A stretch of DNA of 37,247 bases from positions 1 to 37,247 of the forward strand of contig WGCN01000083.1 in NCBI GenBank assembly GCA_015493745.1, in the 5' to 3' direction. Every line of letters starts with the position of its first letter. The first letter of the stretch is position 1. The position numbers and the translations under genes were made by a program. The notes under the pieces were generated by a model. It worked only from the letters and a program-made list of their open reading frames with translations, was not told where the DNA came from and made no database searches. The DNA comes from Calditrichales bacterium. GTDB lineage: Bacteria > Calditrichota > Calditrichia > Calditrichales > J004. Positions 15,977 through 25,016 of this stretch are shown here, one piece after another.

Positions 15977-17107
15977 ATGTCTGAATTTCTTTTTTCGTCT
16001 GAATCCGTAACCGAAGGCCATCCGGACAAGATTGCCGATCAAATATCCGATGCGGTTTTGGACGCCGTTTTAACAGAAGATGCTTTTGCCCGCGTGGCTT
16101 GCGAAACATTTGTCACCACGGGACTGACCCTTATCGGCGGTGAGATCACCACCGAATGCTATGTGGATATTCCTACCATCGCCCGGGGTGTCATAAAGGA
16201 TATTGGCTATACCGATGCCGCCTATGGCTTTGACTATAAAACCAGTGCCGTTATGACCACCATAGACCAGCAATCACCCGATATCGCCATGGGCGTGGAT
16301 AAGGCCGGCGCCGGGGATCAGGGTATGATGTTCGGTTACGCCAGTAATGAAACCCGGGAATATATGCCCATGACCATTGCCCTGGCCCATCGCCTGACCC
16401 ACCGCCTGGCCGCGGTGCGCAAGGATAACACCATCCCCTACCTGCGTCCGGACGGCAAGGCCCAGGTAGCCGTTCGCTATGTTGACGGCAAGCCGGTCAG
16501 CGTGGAAAAGGTGGTTGTTTCCACCCAGCATGGCGAGGAGATCAGCGAGAAGGATCTGCGCGAGGCCATTATTGAAGAGGTGATCCGCAAGGTCATTCCC
16601 GCGGAGATGCTTTCCGACCAGGTGGAATACTTTATCAATCCCACCGGCCGTTTTGTTATCGGCGGCCCTCAGGGTGACGCCGGACTGACCGGGCGCAAGA
16701 TCATCGTTGACACCTATGGCGGTGTTTACAGCCACGGTGGCGGCGCCTTCAGCGGAAAGGACCCCACAAAGGTAGACCGCAGCGCGGCCTATTTTGCCCG
16801 CTACATCGCCAAAAATATTGTCGCGGCCGGTCTGGCCGAGCGTTGCGGACTGCAGGTGGCCTATGCCATCGGTGTGGCCGAGCCGGTTTCCCTGATGGTC
16901 GATACCTTTGGCACCGGCGCCATGAGCGATGAGGATTTAGCCAAAAAGGTACAAAGTCTGTTTGACTTTACCCCGGCCGGTATCATCGAAACCCTGCAAC
17001 TGCGTCGTCCCATCTTCCGCAAAACCGCGGCCTACGGTCATTTTGGTCGTGACGACCAGGACTTTTCCTGGGAAAAAACCGATCTGACAGACGCCTTGAA
17101 AGGCTAA
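15977..17107 (+). CDS. metK: S-adenosylmethionine synthetase
   Basis: A 376-residue cytosolic enzyme making S-adenosylmethionine from methionine and ATP. Conserved blocks are [16 protein letters not shown] (14-29), [12 protein letters not shown] (111-122, the ATP-binding loop) and [19 protein letters not shown] (near 254-272, phosphate binding). The length is typical of the bacterial form. TAGGAGAAC precedes the ATG. It is the last gene before a strong terminator. There is no visible functional link with the PTS genes; a housekeeping gene placed at the end of the operon is the simplest view. Confidence 0.97.
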   Translation: MSEFLFSSESVTEGHPDKIADQISDAVLDAVLTEDAFARVACETFVTTGLTLIGGEITTECYVDIPTIARGVIKDIGYTDAAYGFDYKTSAVMTTIDQQSPDIAMGVDKAGAGDQGMMFGYASNETREYMPMTIALAHRLTHRLAAVRKDNTIPYLRPDGKAQVAVRYVDGKPVSVEKVVVSTQHGEEISEKDLREAIIEEVIRKVIPAEMLSDQVEYFINPTGRFVIGGPQGDAGLTGRKIIVDTYGGVYSHGGGAFSGKDPTKVDRSAAYFARYIAKNIVAAGLAERCGLQVAYAIGVAEPVSLMVDTFGTGAMSDEDLAKKVQSLFDFTPAGIIETLQLRRPIFRKTAAYGHFGRDDQDFSWEKTDLTDALKG

Positions 17108-17120
17108 GGGATATTTTACC

Positions 17121-17154
17121 AAAGCCTCCCCGGTTTGTCGGGGAGGCTTTTTTT
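17121..17154 (+). terminator. Strong intrinsic terminator after metK
   Basis: A perfect 12-bp stem (AAAGCCTCCCCG / CGGGGAGGCTTT) with a 6-nt loop (GTTTGT) runs straight into seven T residues. It begins 13 bp after the metK stop. The ribosome site of the next gene (AAGGGAC) follows within a few bases. Confidence 0.93.
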
Positions 17155-17168
17155 ATAAGGGACGAAAA

Positions 17169-17984
17169 ATGAAAAAAACGGGAATATCCCTATTGATACT
17201 TCTGCCCTTTTTTATCGCCTGTCAGGGTCTGGTTGAGCGGATGGCCTTTTTCCCGGACACCGCGGACCTCATTGCCCCCGGCGACCTGCCTGAAAATGTC
17301 AGAGAGCTTTTTATTCATCCGGAAGAGGGCATACGGCTGCAAAGCTACTTTCTCGCGGACAGCGCTTCGGACAAAATTCTTATTTACTTCCACGGCAATG
17401 CCGGCAACATCGGGCACAGACTGGCCGACCTGCAACATATCCGGGAAATGGGGGTGAATGTTCTGGGCCTGAGCTACCGCGGATACGGCGCCAGCAGCGG
17501 CCGGCCCAGCGAGGAAGGGCTCTATCGCGACGGACAGGCGGCCTTCGATTTCACGCGGGACTCCCTGGGTTTTACCGAAAATAACATATTTTTAATGGGC
17601 CGTTCCCTCGGCAGCACCGTGGCTATGCATACCGCCCGCAATAAAAATCTGGCCGGAGTGATTCTTGTCAGCCCGCTCAGCAGCGCCCGGGATCAGGCCG
17701 GGGTTATGGGAATGGGCCTGATCTCCCCACTGGCAGGCAATGCCTTTAACAATCTTGAAAAAGCGGTTCATCTGCGCTGTCCGCTGCTGATTATCCACGG
17801 AACGGCGGACACGGTTATCCCCATCGGCCTGGGCCGTAAGCTGTATAATGCCATCACCGCCCCAAAAAGGTTTATCACCATTAAAGGCGCCGGGCACAAC
17901 AATCTGTCATCCCCGCAATACGCCGACGCCTATTGGCGGGCCATCGGGGATTTTATCACCCCCGACGGAGATGATGCCCGCTAA
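17169..17984 (+). CDS. Lipoprotein alpha/beta hydrolase, ABHD13/Bem46-like
   Basis: A 271-residue serine hydrolase with a lipoprotein signal (FIAC, lipidated Cys18). The fold core is IYFHGNAGNIGHR (oxyanion region, about 72-84), LSYRGYGASSG (101-111), nucleophile Ser146 in GRSLGS, Asp214 in HGTADTVIP and His243 in GAGHNN, a complete triad. The HGNAGN and YRGYGxSxG pattern places it in the ABHD13/Bem46 branch; substrates there are mostly unknown and could be lipids or acyl-protein esters. The ATG is only 15 bp past the metK terminator, so expression needs read-through or a promoter overlapping the terminator. An S9 peptidase lipoprotein gene follows after 82 bp. Confidence 0.88.
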   Translation: MKKTGISLLILLPFFIACQGLVERMAFFPDTADLIAPGDLPENVRELFIHPEEGIRLQSYFLADSASDKILIYFHGNAGNIGHRLADLQHIREMGVNVLGLSYRGYGASSGRPSEEGLYRDGQAAFDFTRDSLGFTENNIFLMGRSLGSTVAMHTARNKNLAGVILVSPLSSARDQAGVMGMGLISPLAGNAFNNLEKAVHLRCPLLIIHGTADTVIPIGLGRKLYNAITAPKRFITIKGAGHNNLSSPQYADAYWRAIGDFITPDGDDAR

Positions 17985-18066
17985 GCTCTTACCGCCGCAC
18001 CCTGTTTTTTTATACCCCGGAAGCGTATATTAGTCCTTCAAATCAGCATTTTCAGGAGAACATATC

Positions 18067-20196
18067 ATGCGTATTCTTACACCCCTCTTAGGCATTTTAT
18101 TTATCGCCCTTCTTACGGCATGCGACAGATCCGGCTTTCCGCCCATAAAAACCGATCCCTATCCCGTGGCCAAAAAGGTGGATAGCAGCAATGTCTATTT
18201 CGGTACGCGGGTGGAAGACCCCTATCGCTGGCTGGAGGATGATAACTCTCTGGAAACGCTGGAATGGGTCAAGGCTGAAAATAAGGTAACCGACCACTAC
18301 CTTGAGCAGATTCCTTTCCGGGACAAAATCCGCAGCCGTTTGCAGGAGTTGTGGGATTTTCCCAAATATGGCGTTCCCTTCCGCAAGGGGGAGTATATTT
18401 TCTTCTCTAAAAACGACGGCATGCAGAACCAGTCGGTCATATACATTCAAAAAGGAGAAGAAGGAACCCCCGAGGTTTTTCTCGATCCCAATACCCTTTC
18501 CAAGGACGGTACCGTGGCCCTGAGGGGATTTTCCGTCAATAAATCCGCCCGCTACGCCGCCTATTCCGTTGCCCATTCCGGTTCCGATTGGAATGAGATT
18601 TTTATCATGGATATTGAAACACGGAAGCGGCTGCCGGATCATCTGAAATGGGTTAAGTTTTCCTCCATGGCCTGGCATGGCAACGGTTTTTATTACAGCC
18701 GTTATGCCGCCCCCAGGGATGGAAAGATATTTTCCGCCAAGAATGAATATCACATGGTATACTATCATACCGTCGGCACACCGCAAAGTCAGGATAAACT
18801 GATCTTTAAATCGGAAGGATATCCGCAGCGCACACACTACGCCCAAACCACCGACGATGAACGTTTTCTGATTATTTACCAGGCCGAAGGCACCAGCGGC
18901 TCCGCCCTTTATGTGCGTGACTTAAACAAAAGCGGCTCCCGGTTAAAGCAGGTAGTCAGGGACTATGATTACGAATATTCGGTTATCGACAATGTGGATA
19001 ACCAGTTGTTGATCTTAACCACCCGCGGCGCACCCAAATGGCACCTTGTAAAAATGAACCTCCGTGATCCCCGGCCGGAAAAATGGCAAACGATCATACC
19101 GGAGAATAAAAATGTACTGAAACGCGCGGTGCTGATCGGCGGTAAAATTGCCGCCAGCTATATGGAAGATGTGAAAAGCACGGTACGTCTGTTCAACATG
19201 GATGGAAGCCCCGCCGGAGTGATGGAGCTGCCGGGCATCGGTACCGTGGGCAGCATCCGGGGGAGCAAGGATAAAGAGATCGCTTTTTACAGCTTTTCTT
19301 CCTTTACCTTTCCGACGACCATTTACCGTTATGACGTTTCCGGCAACAGTTCAACGGTCTATCATCAGCCGGAACTTAATTTCCGGACGGAAGACTATGA
19401 AACCCGGCAGGTCTTTTACACCAGCAAGGACGGTACAAAAATTCCCATGTTTATTGTCCATAAAAAGGGTCTGAAACTTGACGGCAATAATCCCACCCTG
19501 CTTTACGGCTATGGCGGGTTTAACATCAGCATCACCCCGCGTTTTAGCGTAGTCAATCTGGTGTTGCTGGAAAACGGTTTTGTTTATGCCGTGCCCAATA
19601 TCCGCGGGGGCGGGGAATATGGCGAAGCCTGGCACAAAGCGGGTATAAAAATGAACAAGCAAAACGTGTTTGATGATTTTATCGCCGCCGCGGAATACCT
19701 GATCAAGGAAAAGTACACCAGCCCGCAAAAGCTGGCTATTTACGGCCGTTCCAACGGTGGCTTGCTGGTCGGAGCCTGTCTGACCCAGCGTCCCGATCTG
19801 TTTAAAGCGGCCATTCCCGCCGTGGGTGTGCTGGATATGCTGCGCTATCACAAGTTTACCATTGGCTGGGCCTGGGCCAGTGATTACGGGCGCAGTGACG
19901 ACAGCAGGGAGATGTTCGCCTATCTGTACGGCTACTCCCCGCTGCATAACATAAAACCCGGTACCCATTATCCGGCCACACTGATCACCACGGCCGATCA
20001 TGACGACCGGGTGGTGCCGGCCCACTCCTTTAAGTTCGCGGCCACCCTGCAGGAAGCCCAGGGCGGAGATGCCCCCGTACTGATCCGTATCGAGACCAAA
20101 GCGGGACATGGCGCGGGAAAACCGACAGCCAAGGTCATTGACGAATATACCGATATGTGGAGTTTTATAATGTATCAGTTACAGGTAAAACCGTAG
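18067..20196 (+). CDS. Prolyl oligopeptidase family (S9A) lipoprotein
   Basis: A 709-residue exported serine peptidase. The lipobox LTAC gives lipidated Cys19 followed by Asp; Asp at +2 retains lipoproteins at the inner membrane in E. coli, a rule that may not hold here. Residues about 30-440 form the beta-propeller (PYRWLEDDNS near 52-61 is the family's N-terminal mark), and 440-709 the alpha/beta hydrolase domain with RGGGEYGEAWHKAG, nucleophile Ser562 (GRSNGGLL), Asp in ADHDDRVVP (near 646) and His681 (KAGHGAGKP). It should cut short proline-containing peptides in the periplasm. CAGGAGAACATATC precedes the ATG. The gene converges on ftsZ. Confidence 0.94.
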   Translation: MRILTPLLGILFIALLTACDRSGFPPIKTDPYPVAKKVDSSNVYFGTRVEDPYRWLEDDNSLETLEWVKAENKVTDHYLEQIPFRDKIRSRLQELWDFPKYGVPFRKGEYIFFSKNDGMQNQSVIYIQKGEEGTPEVFLDPNTLSKDGTVALRGFSVNKSARYAAYSVAHSGSDWNEIFIMDIETRKRLPDHLKWVKFSSMAWHGNGFYYSRYAAPRDGKIFSAKNEYHMVYYHTVGTPQSQDKLIFKSEGYPQRTHYAQTTDDERFLIIYQAEGTSGSALYVRDLNKSGSRLKQVVRDYDYEYSVIDNVDNQLLILTTRGAPKWHLVKMNLRDPRPEKWQTIIPENKNVLKRAVLIGGKIAASYMEDVKSTVRLFNMDGSPAGVMELPGIGTVGSIRGSKDKEIAFYSFSSFTFPTTIYRYDVSGNSSTVYHQPELNFRTEDYETRQVFYTSKDGTKIPMFIVHKKGLKLDGNNPTLLYGYGGFNISITPRFSVVNLVLLENGFVYAVPNIRGGGEYGEAWHKAGIKMNKQNVFDDFIAAAEYLIKEKYTSPQKLAIYGRSNGGLLVGACLTQRPDLFKAAIPAVGVLDMLRYHKFTIGWAWASDYGRSDDSREMFAYLYGYSPLHNIKPGTHYPATLITTADHDDRVVPAHSFKFAATLQEAQGGDAPVLIRIETKAGHGAGKPTAKVIDEYTDMWSFIMYQLQVKP

Positions 20197-20208
20197 AAGC
20201 GATCCGCG

Positions 20209-20251
20209 GAAAAAAATATCTTCACACCCGGTGGATCGCCCGGGTGTGAAG
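20209..20251 (-). terminator. Terminator of the dcw cluster, between convergent ftsZ and the S9 peptidase gene
   Basis: A 12-bp stem (CTTCACACCCGG / CCGGGTGTGAAG form, 20220-20231 with 20240-20251) and an 8-nt loop. Read on the minus strand it is followed within 3 nt by a seven-T run (20210-20216), so it stops ftsZ transcripts. On the plus strand no T-run follows, so its effect on the peptidase transcript is less clear. A smaller stem (20254-20260 with 20271-20277) lies between it and ftsZ. Confidence 0.75.
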
Positions 20252-20289
20252 ATGAAAGAGACGGGAGAGACTCTTTCGTAAGGATTGCT

Positions 20290-21495
20290 TTAATCGATTT
20301 GCTTACGCAGAAAGGTCGGAATATCGAGATTGTCCGGCCCTTCCGGCAGGGCTTCATCCTCTTCAATGGGAAAGAGGGAAAGAGAACCGTTGCGGCTGCG
20401 CGGATCGATCTTTTTGCGCTCGCGCTTAAAGGTCGGTTTATCCAGTTCCTCAAAGTTATTCGGTTCAAAGTCGTTGCCGCTGAGGATCGCTTTTTCCACC
20501 GTTTTCTTCGGCTTCTGCATCTGATCCGCCAACCGGGCGTCACGGTTAAAACCGGTGGCAATGACGGTCACCCGCAACTGGTCACCCATTTCCTCATCTA
20601 TCACCATGCCCCAGATAACATTGGCGCCGTCGCCGCTGGCCTGTTGAATCAGGGAAGCGGCCTCGCCGATTTCAAACATACTTAGCGAGTTGTTTCCGGT
20701 GATATTGATCAGCACGCCCCGCGCGCCGCTCACTTCCGCACCATCCAGCAAGGGACTGGTAATGGCTTGTTCCGCCGCGGCCAGAGCCCGGTTTTCGCCG
20801 CTGGCCACACCGCTGCCCATAAGCGCGTCGCCCATGCCGGCCATAATGGTCCGTACATCGGCAAAATCCAGATTGATATAACCATGCACATTGATCAGGT
20901 CGGAAATACTGCGCGTGGCCTCCATCAGGATGGAATCCACCTTTTGAAAGGCCTCCACCACGGAGGTTTTTTTGTCGATTATGGAAAAGATGCGCTCATT
21001 GGGAATCACCAGCATGGTATCCACGCGATCACGCATGACGCCGATACCTTTTTCGGCGTTACGCGAACGCACCGGCCCCTCGAACATGAAGGGCGTGGTG
21101 ACGATGCCCACGGTCAGCGCCCCCAGATCCTTGGCCACCTCGGCCACCACCGGCGCGGCGCCCGTTCCCGTGCCGCCGCCCATACCACAGGTTACAAACA
21201 CCATATCGGCGCCGTTCAGGGCATTGACCACAATCTCCTTGTCTTCTTCGATGGCCCGCATGCCAAACTCCGGATTGGCTCCCGCGCCCAGCCCCTTGGT
21301 TAAAGACTTACCGATCTGAATCTTGTTCGGCGCCAGATTTTTTTCCAGATCCTGCGCATCCGTATTGATGACGATAAACTCGACACCCGATAGACCGGCC
21401 TGTATCATGCCGTTGATGGCATTGCCGCCGGCTCCGCCGACTCCCACCACCTTGATTTTTGCTGCCTGTTCGGCAGACGCGTCAAATTGTATCAT
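20290..21495 (-). CDS. ftsZ: Cell division GTPase FtsZ
   Basis: A 401-residue tubulin homologue that forms the cytokinetic ring. Nucleotide-binding GVGGAGGNAIN (18-28), the tubulin signature GGGTGTG (106-112) and the T7 catalytic loop NLDFADVRTIM (208-218) are intact. After the globular core (to about 320), a charged linker of about 65 residues leads to the C-terminal peptide LDIPTFLRKQID, the conserved tail that binds FtsA and other partners. GGGAGAAAG lies just before the ATG. It is last in the dcw cluster, 72 bp after ftsA. Confidence 0.97.
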   Translation of the reverse strand: MIQFDASAEQAAKIKVVGVGGAGGNAINGMIQAGLSGVEFIVINTDAQDLEKNLAPNKIQIGKSLTKGLGAGANPEFGMRAIEEDKEIVVNALNGADMVFVTCGMGGGTGTGAAPVVAEVAKDLGALTVGIVTTPFMFEGPVRSRNAEKGIGVMRDRVDTMLVIPNERIFSIIDKKTSVVEAFQKVDSILMEATRSISDLINVHGYINLDFADVRTIMAGMGDALMGSGVASGENRALAAAEQAITSPLLDGAEVSGARGVLINITGNNSLSMFEIGEAASLIQQASGDGANVIWGMVIDEEMGDQLRVTVIATGFNRDARLADQMQKPKKTVEKAILSGNDFEPNNFEELDKPTFKRERKKIDPRSRNGSLSLFPIEEDEALPEGPDNLDIPTFLRKQID

Positions 21496-21567
21496 TACTT
21501 TCTCCCGTTTTGTAAAACAATCCTTTTAAACTTTTATACCGTTCCGTTGCCGCGCAACCTTTCGGTG

Positions 21568-22800
21568 TTAATTAAACATATCCTCAAAAAAACGCTTTAA
21601 GCGGCTCATAATCCAGTTGATGCCCTTGTCACTGTCTTCTTCCGCATTGTAGTCATTGTTGTGTACGGCGTACTGTAACAAACCAACCCCCGTGGCATAC
21701 ATGGGGCTGTCCACGCTTTCCACCAGGCCGCCGCTGATGTTCGGTTTCCCGATTTTTATGGGCATGCCCAGCTCGCGCTCGGCCAGCTCTTCCAGCCCTT
21801 CCAGCATGGCCGCGCCGCCGGTAAAAACAATACCCGCTCCCAGATAATCGACGATGTTGGATTTTTCCATTTCACGCATGGCCAGGGCCAGCATCTCCGA
21901 CATACGCGGCTGAATGATCCCCGACAGCACCGCCCGCGATATCTCGCGCGGTTTACGGCCGCCCACGCCCGGCACCTGTATCAGCTCATCCTCTTCCAGT
22001 AATCCCTGAAAAGCAACGCCATATTTTTTCTTGATCTCCTCGGCCTGTTCCCTGGAAGTATGCAGACCATGGGAAATATCCGCCGTGACATGTTCGCCGC
22101 CCAAACCGATCACGGATGTGAAACGGATGCTGCCGTCAAAAAAAACGGCGATATCGGTCGTGCCACCGCCAATATCGACGATGCCCACCCCCAGGGCGCG
22201 CTCGTCATCTTCCAGCACCGCCAGACTGGAAGCATAGGGTTCCAGAACAATATCGGCTACATCATAACCGGCCTGGCGGATACAGTTTACTATATTTTGA
22301 GCGGCGGCCGCGGCCGCGGTCACAATATGCACCTCCGCTTCCAGACGGGTGCAGGACATGCCCACCGGATCTTTTATTCCGGACTGGGAATCCACCGAAT
22401 ACTCCTGGGGCAGTACATGCAAGACCTCTCTGTCCATGGGCAAAGCTATGGCCTTGGCTGTTTCCAGCACACGCTGGACATCATGCTCGGTTACAATTTT
22501 GTCTTCATTGGTAATGGAAATTACCCCGGTGCTGTTTATGGAACGGATATGATCCCCGGCGATACCGGCATACACCTTGGTGATGGGCTGTCCGGCCATC
22601 AACTCGGCTTCTTCCACCGCCCTCTGGATAGACTCCACCGTCTGATTGATATTGATCACCACCCCGCGCCGCAAACCCTGGGAAGGCGAATGGCCGACGC
22701 CGACAATATTCAGGCGTTCATATTCATCCAAACGGCCCACCACGGCGGCTATTTTTGTTGTGCCGATATCCAAACCGACTATAATATCATCTTTCTTCAT
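21568..22800 (-). CDS. ftsA: Cell division protein FtsA
   Basis: A 410-residue actin-like protein that tethers FtsZ to the membrane. ATPase motifs can be read: GLDIGTTKIAAVVG (phosphate 1, about 9-22), GVGIVDIGGGTTDIAVF (phosphate 2, near 205) and GAGIVFTGGAAMLEG (adenosine motif). The FtsA-specific 1C domain lies in place of actin's 1B. The C-terminus WIMSRLKRFFEDMFN is an amphipathic helix with basic and bulky hydrophobic residues, the membrane-targeting sequence. It starts 18 bp after ftsQ. Confidence 0.96.
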   Translation of the reverse strand: MKKDDIIVGLDIGTTKIAAVVGRLDEYERLNIVGVGHSPSQGLRRGVVININQTVESIQRAVEEAELMAGQPITKVYAGIAGDHIRSINSTGVISITNEDKIVTEHDVQRVLETAKAIALPMDREVLHVLPQEYSVDSQSGIKDPVGMSCTRLEAEVHIVTAAAAAAQNIVNCIRQAGYDVADIVLEPYASSLAVLEDDERALGVGIVDIGGGTTDIAVFFDGSIRFTSVIGLGGEHVTADISHGLHTSREQAEEIKKKYGVAFQGLLEEDELIQVPGVGGRKPREISRAVLSGIIQPRMSEMLALAMREMEKSNIVDYLGAGIVFTGGAAMLEGLEELAERELGMPIKIGKPNISGGLVESVDSPMYATGVGLLQYAVHNNDYNAEEDSDKGINWIMSRLKRFFEDMFN

Positions 22801-22818
22801 AAGAATGATTACACCTGT

Positions 22819-23634
22819 TTAACTTTTAGATTTTTCTTTTACCACGATCTGGTGTTCATAACGCAGATCGATATAGGCTATTTGATCCAGTTGCTTAAAA
22901 TCCACATACTCCTTAAAAAAGCCGGCCGCCTTATACAACTGCCGTTGATAGTCATTTTCGCTGATCCGTAAAACGGTATCCCCGTCACGCAGGTAGATTT
23001 TAATATAGTTCCCCGGCGTAAAGTCCAGTTCCGAGATCATTTGCGGCAGCGGCGCGTCCAGCCGGTTGATCCAGTCGATGATATCCACCGCCTTATGTAC
23101 CATCCCGGAGGTACTCACGGCCCCGCGGATGCCCAGCTTCTCCGGCACATTACGTATCACCGGCAGGTTCCAGACCCGGGACAGGGCCGGTACCGGCATA
23201 ATGAAGGCCTCACGATCCACCAGATTCAAGCCCCGGCCATATAAAAAGGCCAGCGGCTTGCGCTCCACAATATGGATACGCAGGGTGGAAGGCAGGCTGT
23301 GCACCGCCGAGGCCGATTTTATGAAAGGTGACCGCTTCAGTTTTTTTTGCACCTCGGCCGGATTTATCTCCAGCAGCTTCTGCCCCCTGGCCGGCAGGCC
23401 CAGCAGTTTCAACACCTCGGCCCGGCTTAAGATGTCGTTGCCGGAAATTTTAATGCTCTGCAACTCAAAGGTCCCGCTGACCGTTTGCAGATAGTTGTCA
23501 AAATAGCGGTAACCCCAGGCCGTCAGGGAGAGCGTTATCAACATCAGCGTATACCAAACGACACTCTTCAGCTTGCGCTTTCCCTTCTTTTTCAGCGGTT
23601 TGCGGCGCACCGTTTTCATTTTAGTTCCGCGCAT
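22819..23634 (-). CDS. ftsQ: Cell division protein FtsQ (POTRA domain)
   Basis: About 271 residues from the chosen start. A short, very basic cytoplasmic tail (KKKGKRKLK) leads to one transmembrane helix (about 25-42). Then comes a POTRA domain (about 52-125) starting LQSIKISGNDILSRAEVLK, and the FtsQ/DivIB beta domain ending near YIDLRYEHQIVVKE. It links the cytoplasmic ring to FtsB/FtsL and the septal synthase. The start is uncertain: ATG at 23634 has GGGGGC upstream; ATG at 23655 would overlap murC by 35 bp; ATG at 23619 begins 1 bp after the murC stop. The gene follows murC directly, without murB or ddl between them. Confidence 0.9.
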   Translation of the reverse strand: MRGTKMKTVRRKPLKKKGKRKLKSVVWYTLMLITLSLTAWGYRYFDNYLQTVSGTFELQSIKISGNDILSRAEVLKLLGLPARGQKLLEINPAEVQKKLKRSPFIKSASAVHSLPSTLRIHIVERKPLAFLYGRGLNLVDREAFIMPVPALSRVWNLPVIRNVPEKLGIRGAVSTSGMVHKAVDIIDWINRLDAPLPQMISELDFTPGNYIKIYLRDGDTVLRISENDYQRQLYKAAGFFKEYVDFKQLDQIAYIDLRYEHQIVVKEKSKS

Positions 23635-25015
23635 GCCCGCCCCCTGCACAACCATTTTCCTTCAGAAGCGCCATGGCCTCCATCTGGTATTTCCAGATAT
23701 CACCGGCCCCCATGGCCAGCACCAGGTCTCCCCGGCGGCATTCCCGGCACAGCGTTTCCGCAATGGCCTCATTGTCGGCGATCAGCACATGGGGTTTTTG
23801 CAGACGGGCGGCGATCATCTCCGAACTTACGCCGGGCAGGGGCTTTTCCCGCGCCGGGTAAACCGGAGCCAGCAACACCCGGTCGGCCACATCCAGCGCT
23901 TCGGCAAATTCACGGTAAAAGTCCCGCGTACGCGAATAGAGGTGAGGCTGAAACAAAACCACGATCCTGCGGCTCCAGCCCCGGCGCGCCGCTTCCAGGG
24001 CCGCTCTTACTTCCGTGGGATGATGGGCATAATCGTCATAAAAGAGGCAATCATCCACCTTGCCCTTAAACTGGAAACGCCGTTCCACACCGCTAAAGGT
24101 TTCCAGCGCCGTGCTTATTTCGGCAAAGCTGAGTCCGCACTCCAGGGCCACGGCAATGGTGGCCAGGGCATTTTTAATATTATGGAGCCCCGGAAGATTC
24201 ATCGTAAGCATGCCCAGAAATTTTCCACGGTATGTGATATGGGCGCGGCTCCCGCCATCGCTTTCGCTGATATGGCCGGCATGGATATCGGCCCCTTCCC
24301 GCAGCCCAAAAGAGAGGGTACGGGCATAGGCGCCGCGTACGGCACGGATGGCATGTTCATCCTCGCCGTTGTAGATCACTTTGCCGGTCAACGGAATATG
24401 CTTTACAAATGTGCCGAAGGTATCGATCAAATCATCCATATCCTTATAGATATCCAGATGATCCGCCTCCAAATTGGTAATCACACCGATTTGGGGAAAA
24501 AGCGTTAAAAAGGAGCGATCATATTCATCGGCCTCGGTAATAAAATAACTGCCCCGTCCGCTGATGGCCCCGCGCCCCGTATCGGACATGGTTCCGCCCA
24601 CAACGGCCGTCGGATCCAGCCCACAGCTTTTCAACACATGGGCAATCATGGATGTGGTGGTGGTTTTTCCGTGGGTGCCGGCCACGGCAATGCCCCGGTG
24701 CCCTACCATTAACTGCCCCAGTAGCTGTGCCCGTTTAACACAGGGTATCCCCGCGCGCCGCGCCGCCCGCAGTTCGGGATTGTCCCCGGGAACGGCGGAG
24801 GAGTATACCAGCAGGCGGGCCGAGGAGAGCTGGGCCGCGTCATGACCGATATAAACGGTTGCGCCCCTTTTCCTCAGGCGTTCCAGCACGGCGCTCTCCT
24901 GCCGGTCGGAGCCGGACACACCGTATCCCCAGTCCAGCAGCAGCTCGGCCAGGGCACTCATGCCGGCGCCGCCCAGTCCGATAAAATATATCTCTTCTTT
25001 TTTATCTTGTGTCAT
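23621..25015 (-). CDS. murC: UDP-N-acetylmuramate--L-alanine ligase
   Basis: A 464-residue cytoplasmic Mur ligase adding L-Ala to UDP-MurNAc. The N-terminal UDP-binding Rossmann domain begins FIGLGGAGMSALAELL (11-26). The ATP loop is GTHGKTTTTS (113-122), with His rather than Ser or Asn in the second position as is usual for MurC. ITEADEYDRSFL (substrate/metal region) and DDYAHHPTEVRAAL (central-C-terminal junction) are also typical. It starts 1 bp after the murG stop and overlaps the ftsQ N-terminal region. Confidence 0.97.
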   Translation of the reverse strand: MTQDKKEEIYFIGLGGAGMSALAELLLDWGYGVSGSDRQESAVLERLRKRGATVYIGHDAAQLSSARLLVYSSAVPGDNPELRAARRAGIPCVKRAQLLGQLMVGHRGIAVAGTHGKTTTTSMIAHVLKSCGLDPTAVVGGTMSDTGRGAISGRGSYFITEADEYDRSFLTLFPQIGVITNLEADHLDIYKDMDDLIDTFGTFVKHIPLTGKVIYNGEDEHAIRAVRGAYARTLSFGLREGADIHAGHISESDGGSRAHITYRGKFLGMLTMNLPGLHNIKNALATIAVALECGLSFAEISTALETFSGVERRFQFKGKVDDCLFYDDYAHHPTEVRAALEAARRGWSRRIVVLFQPHLYSRTRDFYREFAEALDVADRVLLAPVYPAREKPLPGVSSEMIAARLQKPHVLIADNEAIAETLCRECRRGDLVLAMGAGDIWKYQMEAMALLKENGCAGGGHARN

Positions 25016-25016
25016 A

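Noticed and set aside
19351..20109. Minus-strand open frame of 252 codons inside the S9 peptidase gene
   Set aside because: The plus-strand frame contains the complete catalytic triad region of the peptidase; the antisense translation is featureless.
22060..22971. Plus-strand open frame of 303 codons opposite ftsA and ftsQ
   Set aside because: It covers two well-supported genes on the other strand and its translation has no recognisable domain.
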